A model generated the notes under the pieces. The model made no database searches. It was not told the origin of the DNA and saw only the letters and a list, made by a program, of their open reading frames with translations. The position numbers were made by a program, and so were the translations under genes. From positions 1-25,669 of the forward strand of contig JBHEMZ010000027.1 in assembly GCA_046262315.1 (NCBI GenBank): DNA of 25,669 nucleotides, given 5' to 3'. Numbering within the stretch: position 1 is the first letter of the stretch; each line of letters starts with the position of its first letter. This DNA is from JACVRM01 sp046262315. GTDB taxonomy: Bacteria; Actinomycetota; Thermoleophilia; Gaiellales; Gaiellaceae. Positions 15,884-22,541 of the stretch are shown piece after piece.

Positions 15884-17348
15884 CGAACGCGTCGGCGATG
15901 TCGAGCTCGCGTCCCGTCAGCATCACGCTGCGAGTGGCTGCGAGGTAGGCCACGGGCGTCAGGCTCGGGCCGCGCGTCCTGACGACGAGGAAGGGGCCGA
16001 AGACGCGGGCTTCGAACATTGCGGTGGGATGAGGTAGGCGGCGCTCGATCGTGAGGCGGGTATCGGCGTTGGCCGTGTCGCTCGCGTCGAGAACCCAGAC
16101 GCCGCGTCCGAGGGGCCGGGGCGCCTCCTCGAGCGCGGCGAGTGCGAGCTTGGCGTCGGCCCGCGGCACGACGGTCGCCGGAAAGCCGGAATCGCGTTCC
16201 CAGGCGCCGAGAAAGAGCGGGTCGTAGCCGAACAGGACGTCGTCGGGGCGCGCTGTGCGGGCGAGCCAGTGCGACGCCTCTGCGCGGGCTGCTGAGCGCG
16301 CGCTCGCCTCGCCGCGGTAGAGCTCCGGCGTCTTTGCGTAGCCCCACGCCAGCTCGACGGCGGCGAGCGCGGCCACGGCCGCTGCGGCGAACCCGGGCCG
16401 CCTCGCGGCGGTGGCGATACCGGCTGCGACAAGCAGCGCGACGAGTGGGAGCGCGAAGATCAGGTGGCGCGTCTCCGGCGAGGCCGCGCTGCCGGCACGC
16501 CCTACGAGCAGCGCCGCGGCCGGCACGGCGAGCGCGGTCGCAGCTGCTGCGGTCGCGTGCGTCGTGCGCAGGCTTCGCGCGCCCACCACGGCCAGGGCCG
16601 CGACGCCTGCGATCGCGGGCCACCAGCCTGCGGAGAAGTCCCCCACTGTGCGTCCCAGGTAGACGAGCACGTCCAGAGGGCCGTCGAGGCGCTCCCCGCC
16701 GCCGCCGAGCCCGACCTCGAGCCGGCGGGCCAGCACGACGTCCGTGTACCAGAACGGGATCCCCGCGACCGCGACTGCCCCGAACGCGACCATCGCCTCG
16801 CGGACCCGCTCGCGAATGACGAGCACAAAGGCCCCCTGGGCGGCGAGGGACAGGGCGCCATAGGGGTGCGCGGACGCGGTCGCGAGCGCCGCGAGGCCCC
16901 AGACCGCCCAGCGGCGCGCGCCGCCCCCGTCGACCGCCGCCAGCAGCGCGAGATACGAAAGCGCAGCCAGGAAGAGAAACAGGCTGTACATGCGGCCGTA
17001 GACGCCGTGGAAGAGCAGCATCCAGCTCGCCGACACGAGCACCGTCGCCGCGAGTGCGACACTCCGGCTGGCGAGCCGTGCGCCGAGGAGTGCGACGGTC
17101 GGCACGCTCGCCACCGCGAAGAGCGCCGACACGAGCCTCAGCGCGGCCAGGCCGCCCCCGCCTTCCCGCACCGCCCAGGCCAGCATGAAATGCAGCGGTG
17201 CCCCGCCGCGCTCGCCCTGCACCGTTGCGAGCACGTCCCCCAGCGAGCGGCGTCCGATGAAGAGCGCGAGCGTCTCGTCCTCGTGCGGCGGCCAGGCGGT
17301 CAGACGGGCGGCGAGGAAGGCCGCGACCCCGACCGTGCACAAGACCAC
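15792..17348 (-). CDS. GT-C membrane glycosyltransferase, paralogue of the convergent gene
   Basis: From a GTG at 17348 the protein is about 518 residues long. Longer in-frame extensions would run into fmdB and its promoter and are not supported, but the exact start is uncertain. After one N-terminal helix comes PPHEDETLALFIGRRSLGDV, then ERGGAPLHFMLAWAV, then FHGVYGRMYSLFLFLAALSY, then HPYGALSLAAQGAF, then SPETRHLIFALPLVALL. These align block for block with the convergent gene at 14249, so the two are paralogues. About ten membrane helices are followed by a soluble C-terminal domain with FGPFLVVRTRGP. It is expected to use a lipid-linked sugar donor outside the membrane. Its last codons overlap the end of the other gene by 92 bp. 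Confidence 0.8.
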   Translation of the reverse strand: MVLCTVGVAAFLAARLTAWPPHEDETLALFIGRRSLGDVLATVQGERGGAPLHFMLAWAVREGGGGLAALRLVSALFAVASVPTVALLGARLASRSVALAATVLVSASWMLLFHGVYGRMYSLFLFLAALSYLALLAAVDGGGARRWAVWGLAALATASAHPYGALSLAAQGAFVLVIRERVREAMVAFGAVAVAGIPFWYTDVVLARRLEVGLGGGGERLDGPLDVLVYLGRTVGDFSAGWWPAIAGVAALAVVGARSLRTTHATAAAATALAVPAAALLVGRAGSAASPETRHLIFALPLVALLVAAGIATAARRPGFAAAAVAALAAVELAWGYAKTPELYRGEASARSAARAEASHWLARTARPDDVLFGYDPLFLGAWERDSGFPATVVPRADAKLALAALEEAPRPLGRGVWVLDASDTANADTRLTIERRLPHPTAMFEARVFGPFLVVRTRGPSLTPVAYLAATRSVMLTGRELDIADAFVNLSTAERALERLDRSSRQAIRAPRTARRG

Positions 17349-17410
17349 GCCGAGCCGAAAGACGCGCTCGGAAACGGCCTCGCCATGCGGGTCGCGACCG
17401 AAACCGGTGC

Positions 17411-17416
17411 TACCGT
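17411..17416 (+). promoter_or_regulatory. Likely -10 of the FmdB gene (leaderless)
   Basis: TACCGT within GCTACCGT fits TANNNT and ends seven bases before the GTG start at 17424. The same GCTACCGT follows a perfect TTGACA box at 21068, which supports it as a -10 form in this genome. Confidence 0.45.
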
Positions 17417-17423
17417 GTAAGGA

Positions 17424-17696
17424 GTGCCGATCTATGAGTTCAAGTGCCCGGAAGGGCATTTTTTCGAGCTTTTCCAGCGCATGGCCGACCCACCGCCGGA
17501 GACGTGCGAAGTGTGCGGTCGCGCCCCGCTCGAGCGCGTGCTCTATCCCGTCGCCGTGCATTTCAAGGGCTCCGGGTTCTACACGACCGATTACGGGCGC
17601 GGCTCCAAGCGTCGGGACGGCGCCGGTTCCGATACCGGCAGCTCGTCCTCGTCCGAGTCGCCGCCGAAGAAGGAAGAGAAGAAGACCGAGGCATAG
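17424..17696 (+). CDS. FmdB-family zinc-ribbon protein
   Basis: The 90-residue protein begins MPIYEFKCPEGHFFELFQRM, followed by CEVCG. The usual first CxxC of FmdB proteins is replaced by CPEGH, so the zinc site is probably Cys/His plus CxxC. Then come PVAVHFKGSGFYTTDYGR and a disordered tail rich in Ser, Lys and Glu (residues about 65-90). FmdB proteins are small putative regulators; the name comes from a formamidase-operon regulator, and the mechanism is unclear. The GTG start lies directly behind AAGGA, too close to act as a Shine-Dalgarno, and the promoter position suggests a leaderless transcript. It is divergent from the glycosyltransferase at 15792. Confidence 0.9.
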   Translation: MPIYEFKCPEGHFFELFQRMADPPPETCEVCGRAPLERVLYPVAVHFKGSGFYTTDYGRGSKRRDGAGSDTGSSSSSESPPKKEEKKTEA

Positions 17697-17865
17697 GGCC
17701 CCTCCGGGCAATCCACACCTGGTTCTCGACCCGCGACCACGCAGCGCCAGAGACCATCCTCGCCCTGACCAAGGGCTGCCCAGCCTGGGCTGCGCTCCAG
17801 TGCCTCTGGCTTGGTGCTCGCGACCCAGAAGCGAGGCAGCATTACCTGAAGGGGCACGAGCGTTA

Positions 17866-18132
17866 CTAGCCGCGCCGCTGGCCGCCGATCGCCTCGAGGG
17901 CGAGGAGCAGCACTACCGCGCCGAGGACGGCCAGCAGGAACGGGCCGAGGTCCCAGCGGAAGCGGGTGTCGGTACCGAACAGCTCCTGCCCGATGAGCCC
18001 GCCGATGAGCGCGCCGACGATGCCGACCGCGAGCGTCGGCAGGCACCCGATCGCGTGCCGTCCGGGAGTGACGAGCCGCGCGACCGCTCCGGCGGCGAGC
18101 CCGAACAGGATCCAGCTGAGCAGCGCGCTCAC
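17866..18132 (-). CDS. GlsB/YeaQ/YmgE family stress-response membrane protein
   Basis: The 88-residue protein consists of three transmembrane helices. LSWILFGLAAGAVARLVTPG is the first, with the family motif G-x-x-A-G-x-x-A-R-x-x-x-P-G. IGCLPTLAVGIVGALIGGLI is the second, and FLLAVLGAVVLLLALEAI the third. Members are often induced by stress, but the molecular function is unknown. The GTG start at 18132 lies three bases after the stop of the LCP gene, so the two form an operon. The 169 bp between its end and fmdB hold no supported gene. Confidence 0.9.
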   Translation of the reverse strand: MSALLSWILFGLAAGAVARLVTPGRHAIGCLPTLAVGIVGALIGGLIGQELFGTDTRFRWDLGPFLLAVLGAVVLLLALEAIGGQRRG

Positions 18133-18135
18133 GAT

Positions 18136-19305
18136 CTACCGGGTGGCGAGCAGGGTGCGGCCGAGCCGGCACCCCCCTGCGTAGGGCTGCCCGGGTGCAG
18201 GGGGCTGCGACGCGGACCGGCCCGTGAACATGGAGATGACCTCGGCGATGTCGTCCGCCTCCGGGAGCAGGTAGCCGCCGCTCGGCGTGCCACCGAGCCG
18301 GCAGTGCAGCGTGCTCTCCTCACCGGTGCGGAAGCGGCGCCAGCCGAGCTCCAGCAGCTCGCCCGCCGACAGGTCGGTGGCGAGCGGCTTGGCGAGGTCC
18401 TCGCCCATCCACGGCAGGCGGATGATCGTGCCAAGGGAGGTCATCTCGTGCGTCAGGGCCTGCATGATCTGCTGCTGTCGCGCCGCGCGGGTGATGTCCG
18501 ACTCCGCGGGATCGAGCTGGTTTTTGCGCACGCGGGCGTAGATGCGCGCGCGGCGGCCGTTCATCTCCTGCGGACCCTTGCGGAAGCGCCAGCCCGGCCA
18601 CGTCGTGCACTGCTCGGTCGTCTTCAGCGGGCACTCGAACTTGGACAGGATCGGCCGCGGCACGTCGACGGTCACGCCGCCCACCGCGTCGATCAGCTCG
18701 CCGAAGCGGCGCATGTCCACGATCACCACATGGTTCACGGGCAGGCCGAGGTCGCGGACGGTGCGGACGGCGAGTGGGGCGCCGCCGATCTGGAAGGCTA
18801 CGTTGACCTTCTCCGAACCGTGTCCGGGCACCTCGACGCGCAGGTCGCGCGGGATCGAGAGGTACGACATGCGGTTGTGGTCCGGATCGGTCCGGAGCAG
18901 CATGATCGAGTCCGAATGCCGCAGCCCCTCGCGGCCGGGTGCGGAGTCTGTCCCGAGCAGCAGCACGTACGAGACGCTCGTCAACAGCGAGCCCTCCTGT
19001 GGCATGAGCGTGGCGCGGGCGCGCTGGCCGAGCCTCCCGTTGGCGGTCTCGACTCCGCTGCGCACCGCCAGGTAGCTCGTCACCGCCCACGCTACGAGCA
19101 AGACCAGGAGCAGGAGGACGGCGCCGAGCAGGTAGCGGCGGTAGCGGCGGCGCTTGCGGGGGCGGGCCGGCCCGGGACCCGTGTAACGCCCGTTCGAGGT
19201 GCCGGCACGACGAGGTGCGCTCCGCTCGGCCTTCGGCAGGGTCGGCACGTTGCCCTTGACGCGGCCGGCGCGGTAGACGCGGTAAGGCTTCTCTTCGGCG
19301 GGCAT
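18136..19305 (-). CDS. LytR-CpsA-Psr (LCP) family cell-wall glycopolymer ligase
   Basis: LCP enzymes move polyprenyl-linked glycopolymers (teichoic acid-like or arabinogalactan-like) onto peptidoglycan outside the membrane. The 389-residue protein has a basic cytoplasmic N-terminus ending RPRKRRRYRRY, one membrane helix (LLGAVLLLLVLLVAWAV, about residues 59-75) and an extracytoplasmic LCP domain from about residue 110. Core motifs are YVLLLGTDS, RHSDSIMLLRTDPDH, MSYLSIPRDLRVEVPG, EKVNVAFQIGG and FGELIDAVGGVTVDVP. The conserved Asp and Arg residues that bind the pyrophosphate lie in these segments. Four scattered cysteines in the C-terminal half may form disulfides. The ATG at 19305 is ten bases from a TAATCT -10, so the gene may be leaderless. 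Confidence 0.92.
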   Translation of the reverse strand: MPAEEKPYRVYRAGRVKGNVPTLPKAERSAPRRAGTSNGRYTGPGPARPRKRRRYRRYLLGAVLLLLVLLVAWAVTSYLAVRSGVETANGRLGQRARATLMPQEGSLLTSVSYVLLLGTDSAPGREGLRHSDSIMLLRTDPDHNRMSYLSIPRDLRVEVPGHGSEKVNVAFQIGGAPLAVRTVRDLGLPVNHVVIVDMRRFGELIDAVGGVTVDVPRPILSKFECPLKTTEQCTTWPGWRFRKGPQEMNGRRARIYARVRKNQLDPAESDITRAARQQQIMQALTHEMTSLGTIIRLPWMGEDLAKPLATDLSAGELLELGWRRFRTGEESTLHCRLGGTPSGGYLLPEADDIAEVISMFTGRSASQPPAPGQPYAGGCRLGRTLLATR

Positions 19306-19313
19306 CCGGCAGG

Positions 19314-19321
19314 TTAGATTA
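19314..19321. promoter_or_regulatory. Shared bidirectional -10 for the LCP and ROK genes
   Basis: TTAGATTA reads as TAGATT (19315-19320) on the plus strand and as TAATCT (19316-19321) on the minus strand, both TANNNT hexamers offset by one base. The ROK start (GTG, 19332) lies 11 bases beyond one end and the LCP start (ATG, 19305) 10 bases beyond the other. The whole divergent intergenic region is 26 bp, so one symmetric element probably serves both genes. Confidence 0.5.
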
Positions 19322-19331
19322 GCCGCGCGGC

Positions 19332-20243
19332 GTGAGCCCCCTTCCCGTAATCGGCGTCGACCTCGGCGGTACCAAGCTGCTTGCGGGTGTCATCGGCGAG
19401 CGCGGCGAGGTGCTCGAGCGCTTGGAGTACCCGACGCCGCTCGAGTCCCAGGACGCCTTGCTTGCGGGACTCGGAGCGATCGTCGACGAGCTCCTGGCTC
19501 AGCGGCCCGCGGCCGCGCTCGGCGTCGGCATCCCGTCCACGATCGACCAGCGGGAGGGGCGAGTTGTCGCTTCCGTGAACATCCCGCTGGGTGGCGTCGA
19601 CCTCGCGGAGCGCCTGCGCTCCCGCTTCGGTATTCCGGTCGTCGTGGACAACGACGCCAACGCCTCGACCTGGGCGGAATGGGTACTCGGGGCGGGACGG
19701 GGCTGCCGCCACATGGTGATGCTGACCCTAGGGACAGGAATCGGCGGCGGTCTCGTGCTCGACGGGCGCCTCTACCGCGGCGCGATCGGCTCCGGCGCCG
19801 AGCTCGGGCACATGGTCGTCGACTTCGACGGGCCGCAGTGCGGGCCCGGTTGTCCGGGGCACGGTCACTGGGAGCCCGTGGCGTCGGGCCGCGCGGCCGA
19901 CGCGCGCGCCCGGATGCTTGGGCTGGGAGATGCGCACGAGCTGGTCGCCGCCGCCCATGGCGGCGAAGCGCGTGCCCGGCACGAGCTGGCCGAGATCGGC
20001 CGGCTGATCGGCGCCGGCATGGCGACGCTCGTGAACGTGTTCAACCCCGAGGTGATGGTCGTCGGCGGCGGCTTCGCGGCCGCGGGTGAGTTCGTGCTGG
20101 AGCCGGCGCGAGCGTACGTATCCCGGGAGGCGCTCTCCCCCGCACGCGAGGTGGTTCGGATCGTCCCCGCCGAGCTCGGGCCGGACGCGGGCCTTGTCGG
20201 CGCGGCGCTGCTCGCCCGCGAGGCCGCCGCCGCGGCGGGGTAA
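19332..20243 (+). CDS. ROK-family sugar kinase (probable glucokinase)
   Basis: The 303-residue protein has the ROK layout. The N-terminal phosphate loop is VIGVDLGGTKLLAGV (residues 6-20). The sugar-binding and catalytic segment is VVVDNDANASTWAEW, with Asp108 as catalytic base. The second phosphate loop is LTLGTGIGGGLVLDG, and ELGHMVV contains the zinc-ligand His160. The zinc-binding segment is unusual: the CxCGxxGCxE consensus is replaced by CGPGCPGHGHWE (Cys170, Cys174, His178/His180). GTG at 19332 is the only start that fits the promoter spacing. Glucokinase is the likeliest activity in actinobacteria, but ROK proteins also phosphorylate other hexoses, and there is no HTH, so it is not a repressor. 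Followed 8 bp later by rsmI. Confidence 0.9.
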   Translation: MSPLPVIGVDLGGTKLLAGVIGERGEVLERLEYPTPLESQDALLAGLGAIVDELLAQRPAAALGVGIPSTIDQREGRVVASVNIPLGGVDLAERLRSRFGIPVVVDNDANASTWAEWVLGAGRGCRHMVMLTLGTGIGGGLVLDGRLYRGAIGSGAELGHMVVDFDGPQCGPGCPGHGHWEPVASGRAADARARMLGLGDAHELVAAAHGGEARARHELAEIGRLIGAGMATLVNVFNPEVMVVGGGFAAAGEFVLEPARAYVSREALSPAREVVRIVPAELGPDAGLVGAALLAREAAAAAG

Positions 20244-20251
20244 CGCGCGCC

Positions 20252-21061
20252 GTGCCGCTCGCCGTATGTGCCACGCCGATCGGCAACCTCGAAGACGTAA
20301 CTCTGCGCGTCCTGCGGGAGCTCGCGGAGGCGGATGTCGTGCTATGCGAGGACACCCGGCACACGCGCGTGCTCCTCGAGCGGCATGGCATCGCGGCGCG
20401 GAAGCTCCTCAGCTACCACCGCCACAACGAAAAGCGCCGCGCGGTCGAGGTGCTGGATCTTCTGCAAGCGGGCGTGCGCATGGCGCTCGTCAGCGACGCG
20501 GGCCTACCGGGGATCAACGATCCGGGCGTCCGGCTCGTCGCAGCTGCGCGGGAGGCCGGGATTGAGGTGACCGTACTGCCCGGCGCGTCCGCCGCGGTCA
20601 CGGCGGTCGTGGCGAGTGGGTTCGCGGCCGAGCGCTTCCAGTTTCTCGGCTACCTGCCCCGAGGCGAGCGGGCGCTCGGAGCGCTCTGGCACGAGCTGGG
20701 TGCGTGGCCGCACGCCGCGGTTGCGTACGAGTCGCCGCAGCGACTGCCCGAGGCGCTGCGCACGCTGGCCGAAGCTCTCCCGCGACGCCGTGTGGCCGTC
20801 TGTCGCGAGCTGACGAAGCTCTTCGAGGAGGTCGTTTTTGGTCCGGCCGCAGAGGTCGCCGAGCAATTTCGCAACGCGCCGAAGGGCGAGATCGCGCTGG
20901 TGGTGGGTCCGGCCTCCGTCGAGCGTCATGTCGGCGACGACGAGGCGGTTGCCGCGGTCGTCGAGCTGGTCGCCGCCGGCGTGGCGCGCCGGCAGGCCGT
21001 GGACGTCGTCGCGCGCGTCAGCGGTCTCTCACGCAAGCGGCTCTACGACACGTCGCTGTAG
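20252..21061 (+). CDS. rsmI: 16S rRNA (cytidine(1402)-2'-O)-methyltransferase RsmI
   Basis: RsmI uses S-adenosylmethionine to 2'-O-methylate C1402 in the ribosomal decoding centre. The 269-residue protein shows the tetrapyrrole-methylase fold. It opens with VCATPIGNLEDVTLRVLREL, then ADVVLCEDTRHTRVLLERHGI, LLSYHRHNE, ALVSDAGLPGINDPG and LPGASAAVTAVVASGF. CRELTKLFEEV and the C-terminal SGLSRKRLYDTSL segment complete the family pattern. The GTG at 20252 follows the ROK stop by 8 bp, which suggests cotranscription. Its location upstream of metG-tatD-rsmA fits the conserved clustering of these rRNA and translation genes in Gram-positive genomes. Confidence 0.95.
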   Translation: MPLAVCATPIGNLEDVTLRVLRELAEADVVLCEDTRHTRVLLERHGIAARKLLSYHRHNEKRRAVEVLDLLQAGVRMALVSDAGLPGINDPGVRLVAAAREAGIEVTVLPGASAAVTAVVASGFAAERFQFLGYLPRGERALGALWHELGAWPHAAVAYESPQRLPEALRTLAEALPRRRVAVCRELTKLFEEVVFGPAAEVAEQFRNAPKGEIALVVGPASVERHVGDDEAVAAVVELVAAGVARRQAVDVVARVSGLSRKRLYDTSL

Positions 21062-21065
21062 CCTC

Positions 21066-21130
21066 TTTTGACAACAGCCGATGCCGCTGCTACCGTCGCC
21101 GCACGGCTAAGTTGACGATTTTGACAACAG
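21066..21130 (+). repeat. 12-bp direct repeat TTTTGACAACAG flanking the M23 promoter
   Basis: TTTTGACAACAG occurs at 21066-21077 and again at 21119-21130, 53 bp apart. The first copy contains the -35 box; the second lies in the 5' leader just before the ribosome site. A related GTTGACGA lies at 21111-21118. It could bind a regulator at two positions or represent a duplicated promoter element. Confidence 0.5.
21068..21096 (+). promoter_or_regulatory. Sigma-70-type promoter of the M23 gene
   Basis: A consensus TTGACA (21068-21073) is separated by exactly 17 bp from TACCGT (21091-21096). This is the best -35/-10 pair in the window. Transcription would start near 21103, giving a leader of about 44 nt with GAGGAGG at 21132-21138 before the ATG at 21147. 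Confidence 0.65.
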
Positions 21131-21146
21131 AGAGGAGGTGAGATCG

Positions 21147-22475
21147 ATGAAACCATTGTTCTTCGCCGTTGTGCTCGCGCTCGTTGCCGCACCGTGCGCG
21201 GCCGCGTGGTCATGGCCGGCGCAGGGTCCCGTACTGCGCTCGTACGCGAACGTGGACAATCCGTACGCGGCGGGTCAGCATCGGGGCATCGACATCGGTG
21301 CCGCGGCGGGCGAGCCCGTTCGGGCGCCCGCTGCGGGAGAGGTCGCGTTCGCGGCCAGCGTGCCGACACACGGCAGAACGGTGACGATCAGAACGCCCGA
21401 CGGGTGGGCTGTGACGCTCCTACACCTCGGCGCGATTGTGGTCGCGCGTGGTGCGAGCGTCCGCGAAGGCGAGGTGGTCGGCTCGATCGGGCCGAGCGGC
21501 GACGCGGAGCTTCCGCAGCCGTACGTCCACCTCGGCATCCGGCATCCACAGCAGCCGAACGGCTACGTCGACCCGCTGTCGCTGCTTCCGGCCCTGAAGC
21601 CTGCGGCGACCGTTGCGGCGGCGGCTCCGGCTGTGACGGCGCCCGCGATGGCCCCGCCGAGCCCGACGGTTCCGGCCGCGGCAGCTTCTCCGCCCGCCCC
21701 GACCGCGCCGCCGGTGGCTGAGCCGCCGGCCGCTGCGCCGCCGGGCGCTGCGCCGCCGGCCGCGGCTGACGGCGCGCCTGCGGGCAAGGTGGATTCTCCG
21801 GCTGCGGAGCAGCATGCGCCCGTGACGGCCGTTTTGGCCCAGCCGCTCGCGCGTGCGCGGGTTCGTGACGCGTCACCACGCTCCAGACGCGAGGTCATCA
21901 CGGATCTGCCGCGGGCGGCCGAGCCGAACGCTGCGGCTCGCGTTCCGCGGAGTGCTGTCAGACCGGACGAGCGGATGGCCGAGCAACCCGTGCAGGCGAG
22001 CGGACGGTCCGTGCACGCTGGGCCGGATACTCCCTCGGCGAGCGAGCAGCCACCGCTGGTGACCGGAGACGACGGCCGTGCGGCGGAGGCGGGCGGGCTT
22101 CGAGTGTCCGTCCCAGTTGCGGACGCTGTCCCGGCGCCGGGCGCGGCTGCAGGAGCTACCTCCGAGACCAACTCGCGCCACGGCCACTTCCTACCGGCCG
22201 GGCTGCTCCTGGCGATCGCTGCCGCCCTGACGGCTGCCGTTGTGGCCGGAGCTCGCCGCCGGGGGAGCCCGCTGCCCGCCCAGGCGGCGCCGGCGCCAGT
22301 TCGGCCGCTGCCGCCGTGTCCGCTGCCGCCGTGTCCGCTGGGACGCGGCCACGCAGGCCTCCGCACGCGATGCGGTGCGACCCCGAGCCGGCCGCCGGCG
22401 CCGTGCGGCCCGCGTGCTCCCGCGCGGCCTGCGAGAGCGGGACCGCGCCGCGTCAGACAGCGGGCGGCGACGTGA
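21147..22475 (+). CDS. M23-type (LytM-like) secreted, membrane-anchored peptidase-domain protein
   Basis: The 442-residue protein starts at ATG 21147, eight bases after GAGGAGG; an upstream GTG (21138) overlaps that ribosome site and is less likely. A signal peptide (residues 1-20, ending PCAAA) precedes a compact M23 domain at about 25-145. That domain contains QHRGIDIGAAAGEPVRAPAAG (zinc His and Asp), VTLLHLGAIV and YVHLGIRHP. The first His of the usual HxH is Tyr, so catalysis may be weak or lost. A Pro/Ala-rich wall-spanning linker follows, then low-complexity sequence and one membrane helix (about 347-367, LPAGLLLAIAAALTAAVVAG). A Pro/Cys/Arg-rich tail of about 75 residues ends the protein. 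It probably acts in peptidoglycan remodelling or as a LytM-type activator. Confidence 0.85.
   Translation: MKPLFFAVVLALVAAPCAAAWSWPAQGPVLRSYANVDNPYAAGQHRGIDIGAAAGEPVRAPAAGEVAFAASVPTHGRTVTIRTPDGWAVTLLHLGAIVVARGASVREGEVVGSIGPSGDAELPQPYVHLGIRHPQQPNGYVDPLSLLPALKPAATVAAAAPAVTAPAMAPPSPTVPAAAASPPAPTAPPVAEPPAAAPPGAAPPAAADGAPAGKVDSPAAEQHAPVTAVLAQPLARARVRDASPRSRREVITDLPRAAEPNAAARVPRSAVRPDERMAEQPVQASGRSVHAGPDTPSASEQPPLVTGDDGRAAEAGGLRVSVPVADAVPAPGAAAGATSETNSRHGHFLPAGLLLAIAAALTAAVVAGARRRGSPLPAQAAPAPVRPLPPCPLPPCPLGRGHAGLRTRCGATPSRPPAPCGPRAPARPARAGPRRVRQRAAT
22305..22340 (+). repeat. 15-bp tandem repeat in the 3' end of the M23 gene
   Basis: CCGCTGCCGCCGTGT is repeated twice (22305-22319, 22320-22334), followed by a partial CCGCTG. 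It encodes PLPPCPLPPCPL in the cytoplasmic tail. Copy number may vary by slippage. Confidence 0.6.
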
Positions 22476-22482
22476 CGAACGC

Positions 22483-22522
22483 GCCCCTGCTCCCGGCCTG
22501 CGCGGCGGGCGGGAGCAGGGGC
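22483..22522 (+). terminator. Terminator hairpin between the M23 gene and metG
   Basis: GCCCCTGCTCCCG (22483-22495) and CGGGAGCAGGGGC (22510-22522) form a perfect 13-bp stem with a 14-base loop, starting 8 bp after the M23 stop. There is no T-run. The metG -10 follows directly, so the hairpin separates two transcription units. Confidence 0.65.
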
Positions 22523-22527
22523 ACTCG

Positions 22528-22533
22528 TAAGAT
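22528..22533 (+). promoter_or_regulatory. Likely -10 of metG (leaderless)
   Basis: TAAGAT fits the TANNNT pattern and ends eight bases before the metG ATG at 22542. No Shine-Dalgarno is present in the short gap. The -35 position falls within the upstream hairpin. Confidence 0.45.
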
Positions 22534-22541
22534 GGCGAATC

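Noticed and set aside
17697..17865. Possible gene or tRNA in the gap between fmdB and glsB
   Set aside because: Frames here are extensions of shadow frames with no start signal. No cloverleaf could be drawn; only a short GCCCAG/CTGGGC inverted repeat near 17779 is present.
17185..19317. Plus-strand open frame of 710 codons over the glycosyltransferase, FmdB and LCP regions
   Set aside because: It crosses several well-supported genes in other frames and has no recognisable domain; composition is that of a shadow frame.
21138..21146. GTG start nine bases before the M23 ATG
   Set aside because: The GTG overlaps the GAGGAGG ribosome site, which is correctly spaced for the ATG at 21147, where the signal peptide begins.
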